Origin: Stigmatella aurantiaca
GTDB lineage: Bacteria; Myxococcota; Myxococcia; Myxococcales; Myxococcaceae
Direction: 5' to 3'
NCBI RefSeq assembly: GCF_900109545.1
Contig: NZ_FOAP01000010.1
Location: forward strand, 124,001 to 188,000
DNA length: 64,000 bases
A model generated the notes under the pieces. It was given only the letters and a program-made list of their open reading frames with translations, searched no databases and was not told the DNA's origin. Position numbers and translations under genes: made by a program. Shown here one piece after another: positions 33,858-43,198 of this stretch; the first letter of the stretch is position 1; each line of letters begins with the position of its first letter.

Positions 33858-34759
33858 AGATCGCCGCGCTGCTGCTGAGCCTGTCGCTGGGGCAGAGCCT
33901 GGACCCCTACGTGCGCAGCCGGGTCGAGGCCGGAGACCGGTCGACCCAGTGCCTGTTCTGGTCGGTGCCCCGCATCACCTGGCACCAGAGCACCCCGGGC
34001 AACCCGGAGACGCTGCCCGCGGGCTCCGAGTTCGATGCGGTCCGCCGCTCGTTCCAGAGCTGGCAGGACGTCTTCTCCTCGTGCGGCAACATCGCCTTCG
34101 AGGAGGGGCCGCGGGTGGGAGATCGCGACGTCGGCTACGTGCTCCGGGGGGACAACCGCAACCTCGTGCTCTTCCGCGCGCGCCAGTGCACGGTGGGCAG
34201 CGTGGTGCCCGCGGATGACGGCTGCTGGGAGGACGACAGCTGCGGCAACGTCTACGACTGCTGGAGCAACGGCAACGAGACCATCGCCGTCACCTTGACG
34301 ACGTACGACGAGAACACCGGCATCATCTACGACTCGGACATCGAGCTGAACTCGGCCGCCTTCACCTTCACCACGGCCGATGGCCCCCGGTGCGCGCCGA
34401 ACGTGACGCAAGGCTGTGTGGCCACCGACATCCAGAACACCATGACGCACGAGATTGGCCACCTGGTGGGGCTGGACCACACGGATGCGCTCAACTCGAC
34501 CATGAACCCGCGGGCGCCTCCGGGGGAGACGTCCAAGCGCACCATCGATGCGGGCTCCCGCTCCTTCGTGTGTGAGGCGTACCCCAAGGGGGGCGTCAGC
34601 CAGAACTGCGTCCACCTCACCACGGACCCCACGCTGGGCCGCAAGGCGGCGGACGGGGCCGGGGGCTGTGCCAGCGCGGGCGCCGGGGCGTGGCTTCCCG
34701 CGCTCGCGGGGTGGGCCCTGATGCGCCGGGTTCGCCGCCGGAAGGACTTGCGCGCGTGA
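33854..34759 (+). CDS. Secreted metzincin-type metalloprotease with MYXO-CTERM-like tag
   Basis: 301 residues. A short signal peptide (IAALLLSLSLGQS) leads into a single catalytic domain with MTHEIGHLVGLDH (H199, E200, H203, H209: a complete metzincin zinc site) and a Met-turn in NSTMNP. Cysteines in the pattern SCG...C...C suggest disulphides. The C-terminus GGCASAGAG, a hydrophobic segment and RRVRRRK has the MYXO-CTERM layout. Compared with the protease at 4209 the Cys-rich region is absent. GTGA overlaps join it to the small secreted protein before and to the next protease after it. Confidence 0.85.
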   Translation: MKIAALLLSLSLGQSLDPYVRSRVEAGDRSTQCLFWSVPRITWHQSTPGNPETLPAGSEFDAVRRSFQSWQDVFSSCGNIAFEEGPRVGDRDVGYVLRGDNRNLVLFRARQCTVGSVVPADDGCWEDDSCGNVYDCWSNGNETIAVTLTTYDENTGIIYDSDIELNSAAFTFTTADGPRCAPNVTQGCVATDIQNTMTHEIGHLVGLDHTDALNSTMNPRAPPGETSKRTIDAGSRSFVCEAYPKGGVSQNCVHLTTDPTLGRKAADGAGGCASAGAGAWLPALAGWALMRRVRRRKDLRA

Positions 34760-35688
34760 GACGGGGCTTGTGGCTTGTGCTGGGCGTTCTGGCTGCCGCG
34801 CCCGCCGCGCGCGCCCAGTTCGACTACAAGCGCACCGGGGTCCCCGGCGAGCCCCTGTGCCTCGCGTGGCCCATCCGGGAGTACGTGTACCACCTGGATC
34901 CAGCGGGCAACCCCTGGACGCCGGGGGCCACCGAGCTCGCCGCCCTCGAAGCCTCCTTTGACTCCTGGCGGGCCCTGGCCGCCGGGTGCACGGATTACGT
35001 GTTCACGCGGGGGCCCGATGTCGCGAACCCCGCCGTGGGGTACGACCTGGCGCATCCGGACCAGAACCAGAACGTCGTCACCTTCCGGCAGAAGGCCTGC
35101 TACGAGGTCGTCCCCGAGAACGATGCCTGCCTGGAGGACGACAGCTGCGGCAACGCCTACGGGTGCTGGGAGCACGGCTTCGCCACCATCGCGCTGACCA
35201 CCACCACCTTCAGCTTCAAGACTGGCTATGCGCTCGATGCGGACATCGAGTTCAACGCGGCGCAGGGCGAGGGCATGCCGGGGTTTCTCTTCACCACGGT
35301 GAGCGGCCCGCCCTGCATGGGCGAGTTCTCCTCCGGGTGCGTCATCGCGGACATCCAGAACACGATGACCCACGAGATCGGCCACGTGGTGGGGCTGGAC
35401 CACGTGTACTCGGCGCTGTCCACCATGGAGGCAACGGCTCCCGCGGGCGAGACGCACAAGCGCATCATCGATGCGGGCACCGGGGCAGGCTTCTGCCGGA
35501 CGTACCCGCGCGGACTTCCCCCCGCCCCCTGTGGTGAGCCCACCGTGACGAGCAAGCACCTGTCCGCTCAGAGTGCCGGGACGGGCTGCGGGGCTGCTCC
35601 CGGGGGCTGGCTGGGCGGCCTGCTGCTGGCCGCATGGTGGGCGAAACCCCGCCGCCGGTGGGACGTCCCTGGAGAGGAGGACACATGA
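34756..35688 (+). CDS. Second secreted metzincin-type metalloprotease with MYXO-CTERM-like tag
   Basis: 310 residues from GTG 34756, which overlaps the preceding stop as GTGA and gives a signal peptide (LWLVLGVLAAAPAARAQ). It has MTHEIGHVVGLDH (H206, E207, H210, H216) and a Met in LSTMEA. It is a paralogue of its neighbour: both share DDSCGN-Y-CW and DIQNTMTHEIGH segments. The C-terminus GTGCGAAPGG, hydrophobic WLGGLLLAAWW and KPRRR fits a MYXO-CTERM tag. Probably a tandem duplication. The next gene, a HAD phosphatase, starts within its stop codon. Confidence 0.85.
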   Translation: MRRGLWLVLGVLAAAPAARAQFDYKRTGVPGEPLCLAWPIREYVYHLDPAGNPWTPGATELAALEASFDSWRALAAGCTDYVFTRGPDVANPAVGYDLAHPDQNQNVVTFRQKACYEVVPENDACLEDDSCGNAYGCWEHGFATIALTTTTFSFKTGYALDADIEFNAAQGEGMPGFLFTTVSGPPCMGEFSSGCVIADIQNTMTHEIGHVVGLDHVYSALSTMEATAPAGETHKRIIDAGTGAGFCRTYPRGLPPAPCGEPTVTSKHLSAQSAGTGCGAAPGGWLGGLLLAAWWAKPRRRWDVPGEEDT

Positions 35689-36362
35689 GTGTCGCGTTTT
35701 TCGATCTCGACAAGACGCTGCTCGCGGTGAACTCCGCCGCCTTGTGGATCCGCCACGAGCTGGCCCTGGGCCACATCTCCCGGTGGCAGGCCCTGGTGGC
35801 CAGCGTGTGGATGACCCGCTATCACCTGGGCTTCGTGTCCGTGCAGGACGCGCTGCTGGCGGCCATCGGCCACCTGGCGGGCACCGCCGTGGCGCCCATC
35901 CTGGAGCGCACCAACGCCTTCTACGAGGAGCAGCTTCGCCCGCTCTACCGCCCCGGGGCGCTTCGCGTGCTGGAAGAGCACCGCCAGGCCGGGGACCGGC
36001 TGGTGTTGCTGACCTCCTCCACGGGTTACCTCTCCGAGCTCGTCGCGCGGGACTTGCGCCTGGATGCGATCCTCTGCAACCGCTTCGAGGTGAACGCCGA
36101 GGGCCTGCACACCGGCAAGCCCCTGGGCACCGTCTGCTTCGGGGAGGGCAAGCGCACCTGTGCGGAGGACTACGCGCGGGAGGTGGGCGCGTCCCTGTCC
36201 GCATGCGCGTTCTACACGGACTCCTACTCGGACCTGCCCGTGATGGAGGTGGTGGGAAGGCCCGTGGCCGTGCACCCCGACCAGCGGCTGCGCCGGGAGG
36301 CGCTCCGCAGGGGGTGGCCGGTGGTGGACTGGGGCGTTCCCGCGGGCTCCGGCCCCAGGTGA
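35685..36362 (+). CDS. HAD-superfamily phosphatase (phosphoserine phosphatase-like, HAD-IB)
   Basis: 225 residues from ATG 35685, with GGAGAGGAGG upstream and ATGA overlap with the protease gene. Motif I FFDLDKTLL, motif II LLTSSTGYL, a lysine in TVCFGEGKRTC, and motif III FYTDSYSDLPVME identify a catalytically complete HAD phosphatase of the SerB-like subgroup (cytoplasmic, phosphomonoester substrate unknown). A C-terminal phospholipid or phosphoserine role cannot be told apart. The stop is 6 bp from the convergent kinase gene, with a small hairpin between them. Confidence 0.88.
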   Translation: MSVAFFDLDKTLLAVNSAALWIRHELALGHISRWQALVASVWMTRYHLGFVSVQDALLAAIGHLAGTAVAPILERTNAFYEEQLRPLYRPGALRVLEEHRQAGDRLVLLTSSTGYLSELVARDLRLDAILCNRFEVNAEGLHTGKPLGTVCFGEGKRTCAEDYAREVGASLSACAFYTDSYSDLPVMEVVGRPVAVHPDQRLRREALRRGWPVVDWGVPAGSGPR

Positions 36363-36363
36363 A

Positions 36364-36378
36364 CCGGCTCAGCGCCGG
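36364..36378. terminator. Small hairpin between convergent genes
   Basis: CCGGC (36364-36368) and GCCGG (36374-36378) pair around a 5-base loop at the junction of the HAD phosphatase and the kinase gene, overlapping the kinase stop codon. Weak candidate for a bidirectional stop. Confidence 0.3.
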
Positions 36379-38360
36379 GGCAGGGTCAGCCGCATGTTGA
36401 ACACGTAGTCCACCGCCACGGGCTGCCCCCGGTAGAGGATGGGCTTGTAGACGCGCGACCTCAGGGTCTCCAGGACCGTGGCCTCCATGTGGGGCAGCGT
36501 CTTGAGCACCCGGCAGTTCTCCACGCGGCCCTGGCGGGTGATGGTGCACTTCACCAGCATCACGCCCTCGACCTTCGCCGCGAGGGCCTCGCGGGAGTAG
36601 GAGAGGTCCTTGCCCTGGAGCAGCTCGGGGCGGCTCATCTGCTCGCTGTCGTAGGGGAGGGTGGCCTGAGAGGTCTTCATGGCGGCCAGCACGTTCGCGG
36701 GCAGCGTCTGTCCGGCCAGGCCGCCTGCCTCCGGGGCCGTCTTCGCGGAGGCCTCGGCCACAGGCGCCATGGGCTCCGCCGGGGCGAGCGAGGCGGGCAT
36801 CGCGGTGGCCTGCTTCTGGGAGCCGCCATGGGCGAACTCCACGCGCGAGCCGCCCGAGGCGCCTCCCCGGCGCCGCTGGAGCTTCTGGGAGAGCACCACG
36901 TCTCCCGAGCCGCCGGTGATGACGGTCTCGGTCTGGTACCCCTCCAGCGCGAAGGTGAGTTCGGCCGTGACGGTGCCGTCCGGGCCGGGGGGGATTTCCA
37001 GCACGAAGGGCGTCGTGCCGCGCTCCTTCCCCTTGTAATAGACGCGCGCCCCGGACGGCTCGGTCATCAGCCGCAGGCGGACCTTCTGGGGGGCCTCGGT
37101 CGGGTTCCCGGCGGACGCCGGCTGCGCGGGGGCCACCGGGGCCTCGGCCTTTACCTGGACCGTCTCGGCGGGCGGGGGCGTCATCTCGGAGGTGGGCGAG
37201 GGGCGGAGGAAGAAGAAGGCCGCGGCCCCCCCCGCCACGATGGCGGCCCCGATGCCCAGGCCCAGTAGCAACATCCGGCGCGGGCTGCGGAGGCGCACGG
37301 GCTCGGAAAGGTCCACGCTGATGTCCAGCGCCAGCGTGGAGGAGCCGGAGTCCGGCGCGGGCGGGTGCACGAAGGCCGGCGAGGGGTAGGGGCCCGTGGT
37401 CGACGCACCGCCCGGCCGCTTGAAGATGCCGCTGTGGCCGCCCGCGGACATGTTGGCCGTGCGCATCGCCTCCAGCAGCTCATCCATCGTCTGGTAGCGG
37501 CGCGCCGGGTCCTTCTCCAGGCACCGCATGACCACCGCTTCGATCTCCGCGGGGACCGGGATGTAGGGCCGCAGCGAGTTGAACGGCGGCGGCGCCTCCT
37601 TGCAGTGGGAGAAGATGAGCTCCAGGTGGTCGCGCGCGATGAACGGCGGGCGCCCCATCAGCATCTGGTAGAGCATGACGCCCAGCGAGTAGACGTCACT
37701 GCGGGCATCCGTCACGTTGCGCGCCTGCTCGGGCGCCATGTACTGCGGGGAGCCCAGGAACGTGCCGCTCTGGGTGATTTCCGGGCTCAGCGTGCCGTCG
37801 GTGACGGGCGCGATGGACTTGACGAGGCCGAAGTCCAGGACCTTCACCAGATCCTGATCCGACTCGTTGAGCAGCATGATGTTGGCGGGCTTGAGGTCCC
37901 GGTGGACGATGCCCATGCCGTGCGCCTCGCGCAGCGAGCGGCATACCTGCTGGCCAATGGAAATGACCCGGCTCCAGGGCAGGGGCCCCGTCTGGGAGAG
38001 CACCTGGGCCAGGGTGCGCCCCTCCATGTACTCCATGGCGATGAAGTAGATGTTGTCTTCGGTCTGCCCGTAGTCGATGACCGTGACGGTGTTGGGGTGG
38101 CGCAGCTTCGAGGTGAGGGAGGCCTCGCGCAGGAACCGCTGCTGGAAGCCGGGATCCTTGCTGCTGGGGAAGTTGGGGTTGAGGACCTTGAGCGCCACCA
38201 CCCGGTCCAGGGGCGTCTGGATGGCCCGGTAGACCTTGCCCATCCCTCCAATGCCCAGTGGCTCGGTGATGCGGAAGCGACCGTTGAGCGTGCGGCCAAT
38301 GAGCGGGTCCACCCCAAGCGCTTCTGGAGTCCCGACGGCCGGCGAATCACTCTTGATCAT
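36369..38360 (-). CDS. Membrane Ser/Thr protein kinase fused to PEGA and TonB-C domains
   Basis: 663 residues. Kinase domain about 30-290: glycine loop GIGGMGKV, K58, catalytic HRDLKPAN (D155) and DFG (D176) are all intact. A Pro/Ser-rich juxtamembrane part leads to one membrane helix (about 361-384, MLLLGLGIGAAIVAGGAAAFFF). Outside it are a PEGA-like beta domain (PSGARVYYKGKERGTTPFVL), a variable linker, and a C-terminal TonB-C-like domain (VMLVKCTITRQGRVENC, then MEATVLETLRSRVYKPILY). Such kinases (PknB type) signal across the membrane; the TonB-C end would lie in the periplasm. Divergent from the chemosensory operon across 248 bp. Confidence 0.9.
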   Translation of the reverse strand: MIKSDSPAVGTPEALGVDPLIGRTLNGRFRITEPLGIGGMGKVYRAIQTPLDRVVALKVLNPNFPSSKDPGFQQRFLREASLTSKLRHPNTVTVIDYGQTEDNIYFIAMEYMEGRTLAQVLSQTGPLPWSRVISIGQQVCRSLREAHGMGIVHRDLKPANIMLLNESDQDLVKVLDFGLVKSIAPVTDGTLSPEITQSGTFLGSPQYMAPEQARNVTDARSDVYSLGVMLYQMLMGRPPFIARDHLELIFSHCKEAPPPFNSLRPYIPVPAEIEAVVMRCLEKDPARRYQTMDELLEAMRTANMSAGGHSGIFKRPGGASTTGPYPSPAFVHPPAPDSGSSTLALDISVDLSEPVRLRSPRRMLLLGLGIGAAIVAGGAAAFFFLRPSPTSEMTPPPAETVQVKAEAPVAPAQPASAGNPTEAPQKVRLRLMTEPSGARVYYKGKERGTTPFVLEIPPGPDGTVTAELTFALEGYQTETVITGGSGDVVLSQKLQRRRGGASGGSRVEFAHGGSQKQATAMPASLAPAEPMAPVAEASAKTAPEAGGLAGQTLPANVLAAMKTSQATLPYDSEQMSRPELLQGKDLSYSREALAAKVEGVMLVKCTITRQGRVENCRVLKTLPHMEATVLETLRSRVYKPILYRGQPVAVDYVFNMRLTLPRR

Positions 38361-38608
38361 TCACTCTCCCCACCTGCACACGGCATAGGCCTCTTCATCC
38401 TCTTGCGTCCCACCGCGCATCGTGGATCTCATCAAACCACAACCCCGGGCCCACCGCGATGGAGCCTGGCCGCCTCCTCCTGGACGTTTGGGCCGCCTGG
38501 GAGCAGCCAAGGAAGCAGGAAGACTACACCGCCCGCATTGACGGTCCTGCTGGGACCGGATTACGTTCCGGACCTCCCGGATCGTCTCCACCGGGCCAGG
38601 GCTGCTCG

Positions 38609-39175
38609 ATGGCCGAAACCCCCACAACCCCCGCCGAAGCCCAAGCACGCCGCGCCTCCGTCCAGCAACGGCTGTCCCTGCTGGAGGGCGAGCTGCAGCA
38701 GTTGCGGCACGAGCTGACCCACCTCGACGGGGAGCTGCGGCTGCCGGGGCTCTACCTCACGCTGGAGGTGGCCGGCGCACAGGCGCTCTTGCCCACCGAG
38801 GTGGTCCAGGAAGTGGTCCGGCTGGTGGAGATTCAGCCGCTGCCCGGGGCACCTGCCCATGTGGCCGGCGCGTTCGTCTACCGGGGAACCTCCGCCATCG
38901 TGGTGGACCTGGCCGTGCTGCTGGGCGTCCGCCGGGAGCCGGAGATGGATGCGCACCTGGTGGTCTGCTCGGGGGTGCGCACCGTGGCGCTGCTGGTGGA
39001 CCGGGTGCGCGACATCGTCGACACGCCCGCCCTGGTGGAAGGCGATGCGGCCGGCGAGCACCGCTCGCCGTGGGACACGACGGGGCTGATGGGCGGTCTG
39101 TGCCGGCTTCCCGAGGGAGGGCTGCTGCCGCTGCTGCGGACCACGGGCCTGCTGGTCACTCCGGAGGGGACGTGA
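38609..39175 (+). CDS. CheW-like adaptor protein
   Basis: 188 residues from ATG 38609. A short coiled-coil (about 8-42, RRASVQQRLSLLEGELQQLR) precedes a CheW-like domain (LYLTLEVAGAQALLPTEVVQEVV, GAFVYRGTSAIVVDLAVLLG, VALLVDRVRDIVDTP). CheW couples chemoreceptors to CheA. First gene of the chemosensory operon; GTGA overlap with cheR. The operon has a second CheW at 42614. Confidence 0.9.
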   Translation: MAETPTTPAEAQARRASVQQRLSLLEGELQQLRHELTHLDGELRLPGLYLTLEVAGAQALLPTEVVQEVVRLVEIQPLPGAPAHVAGAFVYRGTSAIVVDLAVLLGVRREPEMDAHLVVCSGVRTVALLVDRVRDIVDTPALVEGDAAGEHRSPWDTTGLMGGLCRLPEGGLLPLLRTTGLLVTPEGT

Positions 39176-40536
39176 ACGAAGTCGTCCGGGCGGACGTGCT
39201 CGACGAGGCCACGCTCAGCCGGGTCGAGGATGTCCTGCGGGAGGCCAGTGGCCTGACCCTCACCTCCAGCGTGCGCCGCTCGCTGGGCACCGCGCTCGTG
39301 CGGGCCGCGGAGGCGCGCAAGCTCACCACCCCGGTGTTCCTCAAGGCGCTGCTGGCGCGCGAGCCCCTGGCGGTGGAGACCTTCATCGAATACGCGGTGA
39401 TCGGCGAGACGTACTTCTTCCGCCACCCCGAGCACCTGCGCGAGCTGACCCGGGTGGCCGCCGCGCGCGGTGGCCCCGTGCACATCTGGAGCGCCGGCTG
39501 CGCCACGGGCGAGGAGCCCTACAGCATCACCATGGCGCTGCTGGCGGCCAACGTCCCCGTGGACAACATCCACGTGCTGGCCACCGACATCTCGGCCCGC
39601 TCCCTGAGCCGGGCCCGCGTGGGCACCTACAGCCCCTGGTCCGTGCGGCGCGTCGAGCCCACCATGGAGAAGCGCTTCCTGACGGCCCATGCGGGCGGGA
39701 TGTCCGTGTGCACCCAGGCGCGGCAGCCGGTGGAGTTCCGCCGGCACAACCTCGTCTCGGACCTGGCGCCCGTGTCCAACCAGGACGCGGTCTTCTGCCG
39801 CAACGTGCTCATCTACTTTCCGCCGGAGCTGGTGCGCCAGGTGCTCGCCAAGCTCGTGGGGGCGCTGGCCCCCGGAGGGCTGCTGTTCCTGTCGCCCGCG
39901 GAGGTACCGCTGGCCAACGGGTTGGGCCTGGAGATGCTCGATGTGGAGGGCACCCCCGTGCTGCGCCGCCCGGTGGTTCCCCTGGAGCCGCCGAAGGAGC
40001 CGCCCGCCGCCCAGGCCCTGGCCCGCTGGAGGCTGGAGCCCCGGGTGGCGCGCATCACCCCACCGGCCCCCTGGACGCGCCTGCCCCTGGTCCAGAACGC
40101 GCTGAAGGTGGTGCCGCCCGCGCCGCCGCCACCCCGGGAGGAGGCGGCCGAGGATGACGCGATGCGTCAGGCCATCGCCGCCGCCCGGGAGGGCCAGTAC
40201 GAGCGGGCCGAGGCGCTGGCGCGGGACGCAGCGCGCAAGATGGTCCCGGAGGCCTACCTGCTCCTGGCCATGGTGGCCGAGACGCGGGGAGATCTGAACG
40301 GCGCAGTGGACTGTGTGCGAAAGGCGCTATACCTGGAGCCGCAACTGGCGCTCGGCCACGCTACGCTGGTCACGCTTTACACGCGGCTGGAGCGCCGGGA
40401 GGACGCGGAGCGGGCGCGGCAGAACGCGCTGAGGGCGTTGGACGGGTTGGATGATGAGCACCCCCTGCGCGGGGTGGAGGCAATGACCGTGGGCGGCCTG
40501 CGGCGGGCGCTCGCGGCGAGGGGCCGGGCGGGTTGA
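39172..40536 (+). CDS. cheR: CheR-type protein-glutamate methyltransferase with C-terminal TPR region
   Basis: 454 residues from GTG 39172. The N-terminal helical and the SAM-binding domain ([20 protein letters not shown], about 103-122; [14 protein letters not shown]) match CheR; the methylated target is normally the chemoreceptor. A proline-rich linker (about 290-330) is followed by a TPR-like helical domain ([38 protein letters not shown], about 335-440), as in the WspC/FrzF type of CheR. Overlaps the upstream cheW by 4 bp; 49 bp to the MCP gene. Confidence 0.93.
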   Translation: MNEVVRADVLDEATLSRVEDVLREASGLTLTSSVRRSLGTALVRAAEARKLTTPVFLKALLAREPLAVETFIEYAVIGETYFFRHPEHLRELTRVAAARGGPVHIWSAGCATGEEPYSITMALLAANVPVDNIHVLATDISARSLSRARVGTYSPWSVRRVEPTMEKRFLTAHAGGMSVCTQARQPVEFRRHNLVSDLAPVSNQDAVFCRNVLIYFPPELVRQVLAKLVGALAPGGLLFLSPAEVPLANGLGLEMLDVEGTPVLRRPVVPLEPPKEPPAAQALARWRLEPRVARITPPAPWTRLPLVQNALKVVPPAPPPPREEAAEDDAMRQAIAAAREGQYERAEALARDAARKMVPEAYLLLAMVAETRGDLNGAVDCVRKALYLEPQLALGHATLVTLYTRLERREDAERARQNALRALDGLDDEHPLRGVEAMTVGGLRRALAARGRAG

Positions 40537-40585
40537 CAGGGGGCGCGGTGGGCCGAGGCTGGCCGCGAGTACCAAGGGAGGTCAT

Positions 40586-42196
40586 GTGGAAGTCCAAGGC
40601 ATCAAGTTGTCCATGCCCGGCAGTCAGACGGTGGGACGGCTCAGCCTGCGCACCAAGATCCTTTGGATCACCGGCCTGTCCGGGGGCCTGGTGGCGGGCA
40701 TTCTGAGTGCGGTGTTCTTGATGCAGATGCGCGATGCGCTGCGCGCCGAGCTGGCCACGCGGGCGCGGGTCATCAGCATCCAGATGGGCAACCACCTGGC
40801 GCCGGACGTGGCGTCCGTGGACCAGGTGATGCTCCAGAAAGAGGTAGACGCCACCCTGCGCGACGTGCCGGACGTGGCGTACGTGCTGGTGCGCAACCAG
40901 GTGGGCACCATCCTGGCGATCGCCAACAAGAAGGAGTTCACCGGCGCCGAGCTGGTGAAGGCCACCCAGGGCGACGAGGCCATGGACCGGTGGGTGACGG
41001 TGGCGGAGAAGCCGGCGCTGGAGACCTCCACGCCCATCCACTACGCCATGCGCGGGGACGCGGTGCCCTCGCGGGTCGGCACGGTGCAGGTGGGCATCCA
41101 GCTCGACTCGCTCTCGGAATCCATCTCCTCCGTGGTGTGGCAGGCGCTGGGGCTGGGGTTGCTGGTGCTGGTGCTGTGCCTCATCGCCGCGGCGCTGCTG
41201 TCCCAACTGGTGACGGTGCCGCTGGAGCGGCTGGGCAAGGCGGCGGCGGGCATCGCCTCGGGCGACCTGCGCCAGCAGATCGCCGTCGGCGGCAATGACG
41301 AGATTGGCGAGCTGGCCCGGAGCTTCGCGAAGATGGCGGAGACGGTGACGCACATGCTGTCGGACCTGCGCAGCGCCGCGGCGGACATCGAGCGCGAGGC
41401 GACGAGCGTGCTCACCACCTCCACGCAGCAGTCCGCCATGGCCCACGAGCAGGCCTCCGCCATCAACGAGACGAGCACCACGGTGGCGGAGATCGCCCAG
41501 ACCTCCAAGCAGGCAACCACCTACGCCGACTCGGTGATCAGCGGCACGCAGCGCTCCGAGGCTCTGTCCAGCGAGGGCCAGAAGGTGGTGGCCGAGAGCG
41601 TGGCCGGTATGGAGAAGCTGGGGCAGCAGGTGCGCGCCATCGCGGTGGCCATCACCGAGCTGCACGAGCGCACGCTGCAGATCAGCGACATCATCACCAC
41701 GGTGCGGGACGTGGCCGAGCAGTCGAACCTGCTGGCGCTCAACGCCTCCATCGAGGCGGCCAAGGCGGGCGAGCACGGCCGGGGCTTCGCGGTGGTGGCC
41801 ATGGAGATGCGCACCCTGGCCGAGCAGTCCAAGGTGGCCGCCAACCAGGTGCGCGGCCTGCTCGGGGAGGTGCAGAAGGGGACCAAGGCGGCGGTGGCGG
41901 TCACCGAGGAGGGCAGCCGCCGCGCCCAGGCCGCCATGGCGCTGGCCCAAAGTGCGGGCTCGGCGATTCTGGGCCTGGCGGAAGTCATCCGCGAGTCCTC
42001 CTCGGCGGCACGGCAGATCGCCGGGAACACCCGGCAGCAGACCATTGGCGTGGAGCAGATCGCCACCGCCATGAGCGAGCTGTCCTCGGCCACGGCAGAC
42101 AGCGTCCTGGGCACCCGGCAAATCGAACAGGTGGCAGGCAATCTTTCCAATCTCTCCAAGCGCTTCTCGGAGCTTGTAGGTAGATACCAGCTATGA
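40586..42196 (+). CDS. Methyl-accepting chemotaxis protein (chemoreceptor)
   Basis: 536 residues. GTG 40586 with GGGAGG 4 bp upstream is chosen; an ATG two bases earlier is out of frame. Membrane helix about 24-45, a periplasmic part of about 130 residues (a small sensor region without a recognised fold), a second membrane helix about 183-210, a HAMP domain, and a long cytoplasmic coiled coil whose signalling tip contains [23 protein letters not shown]. Expected partners are the CheA and CheW proteins of this operon. ATGA overlap with the following cheY. Confidence 0.93.
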   Translation: MEVQGIKLSMPGSQTVGRLSLRTKILWITGLSGGLVAGILSAVFLMQMRDALRAELATRARVISIQMGNHLAPDVASVDQVMLQKEVDATLRDVPDVAYVLVRNQVGTILAIANKKEFTGAELVKATQGDEAMDRWVTVAEKPALETSTPIHYAMRGDAVPSRVGTVQVGIQLDSLSESISSVVWQALGLGLLVLVLCLIAAALLSQLVTVPLERLGKAAAGIASGDLRQQIAVGGNDEIGELARSFAKMAETVTHMLSDLRSAAADIEREATSVLTTSTQQSAMAHEQASAINETSTTVAEIAQTSKQATTYADSVISGTQRSEALSSEGQKVVAESVAGMEKLGQQVRAIAVAITELHERTLQISDIITTVRDVAEQSNLLALNASIEAAKAGEHGRGFAVVAMEMRTLAEQSKVAANQVRGLLGEVQKGTKAAVAVTEEGSRRAQAAMALAQSAGSAILGLAEVIRESSSAARQIAGNTRQQTIGVEQIATAMSELSSATADSVLGTRQIEQVAGNLSNLSKRFSELVGRYQL

Positions 42197-42606
42197 ACAC
42201 GGTCGGAACACGCGGTCCCATGAAGGTCCTGATCGTCGAAGACACCAAGACGATCACCAACTTGCTGCAGGTGTACCTGATGGGCTGGGGGCTCCAGTTC
42301 TTCGATGCCGGCAACGGCGTCCAAGGGCTGGCGCGGGCGCGCGAGATGAAGCCAGACCTCATCATCTCCGATGTGCAGATGCCGGAGATGGATGGCTTCG
42401 CGCTGTGCGCGGCCATCCGGGCGGACTCGGCGCTGCATGCCACCCCCTTCCTGCTGCTCACCTCCCTGAAGGACGACGCGAGCCGGCAGCGCGGGCGGCT
42501 GGTGGGCGCGAGCGCCTTCCTCAACAAGCCGGTCTCGGTGGATGAGCTGCGCGAGCGCGTCCGCGAGCTGCTGAAGCTGCCCATGAAGACCCCGGCAGGA
42601 CGCTAA
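42193..42606 (+). CDS. CheY-like single-domain response regulator
   Basis: 137 residues: one receiver domain with acidic residues in VLIVEDTK, phospho-acceptor D60 in [12 protein letters not shown] and K in [11 protein letters not shown] 42193 overlaps the MCP stop; ATG 42229 (MKVLIVEDT) is an alternative start closer to the domain. It would receive phosphate from the CheA at 43199. No output domain. Confidence 0.92.
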   Translation: MNTVGTRGPMKVLIVEDTKTITNLLQVYLMGWGLQFFDAGNGVQGLARAREMKPDLIISDVQMPEMDGFALCAAIRADSALHATPFLLLTSLKDDASRQRGRLVGASAFLNKPVSVDELRERVRELLKLPMKTPAGR

Positions 42607-42613
42607 GCCAGCC

Positions 42614-43189
42614 ATGCCCCACGACGACGCCAGACAGGAGATCGACTACGCCGGGTTGAAGCGGCGTCTCGACGACTCGCGTGCGTTGGGGTTCGACGAG
42701 GACTTCAGTCCGGAGAAGCGCCGGGAGGTGCTGGCGGCCCGGGCGAAGATGCTGGCGAAGTCGCGCGAGGAGGAGCGCCCCTCGGTGCTCACGGTGCTCA
42801 CCTTCCACGTGGGAGGTGAGCGCTACGCGGTCCCCATCGAGCAGGTGGACCACGTGATGGAGTCGCGTGGCCTGTGCTCGCTGCCCGGGGCGCCGCGGCA
42901 CGTGCTGGGGGCCATCTTCTCGCGCTCGCGCGTGGTGCCCGTGCTGGACTTGCGGCAGATGCTGGGGCTGGAGGGCGGCGGCATGTCCGACTTGGGCAAG
43001 GTGGTGGTGGTGGACGTAGGGGGCGAGGCCTTCGGGGTCGCCGCGGAGCAGGTCGATGGGCGCCAGGAGCTGCTGCGCACCACGCTGTCCCAGCCGCCCC
43101 CGGGACCCTTCTTGTTCCTCACCCCGGACCGGCTGACGGTGCTCGACGTGGAGAAGCTCGGCAGTCCTGCCACGGCGAGACGAGGATAG
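42614..43189 (+). CDS. Second CheW-like adaptor protein
   Basis: 191 residues with a charged N-terminal extension (about 1-55, including DEDFSPEKRREVLAARAKM) before a CheW domain (VLTFHVGGERYAVPIEQVDHV, VLGAIFSRSRVVPVLDLRQ, VVVVDVGGEAFGVAAEQVDG). Two CheW proteins in one operon is the Wsp/Frz arrangement. Ten bp separate it from cheA. Confidence 0.9.
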   Translation: MPHDDARQEIDYAGLKRRLDDSRALGFDEDFSPEKRREVLAARAKMLAKSREEERPSVLTVLTFHVGGERYAVPIEQVDHVMESRGLCSLPGAPRHVLGAIFSRSRVVPVLDLRQMLGLEGGGMSDLGKVVVVDVGGEAFGVAAEQVDGRQELLRTTLSQPPPGPFLFLTPDRLTVLDVEKLGSPATARRG

Positions 43190-43198
43190 GCACGGCAC

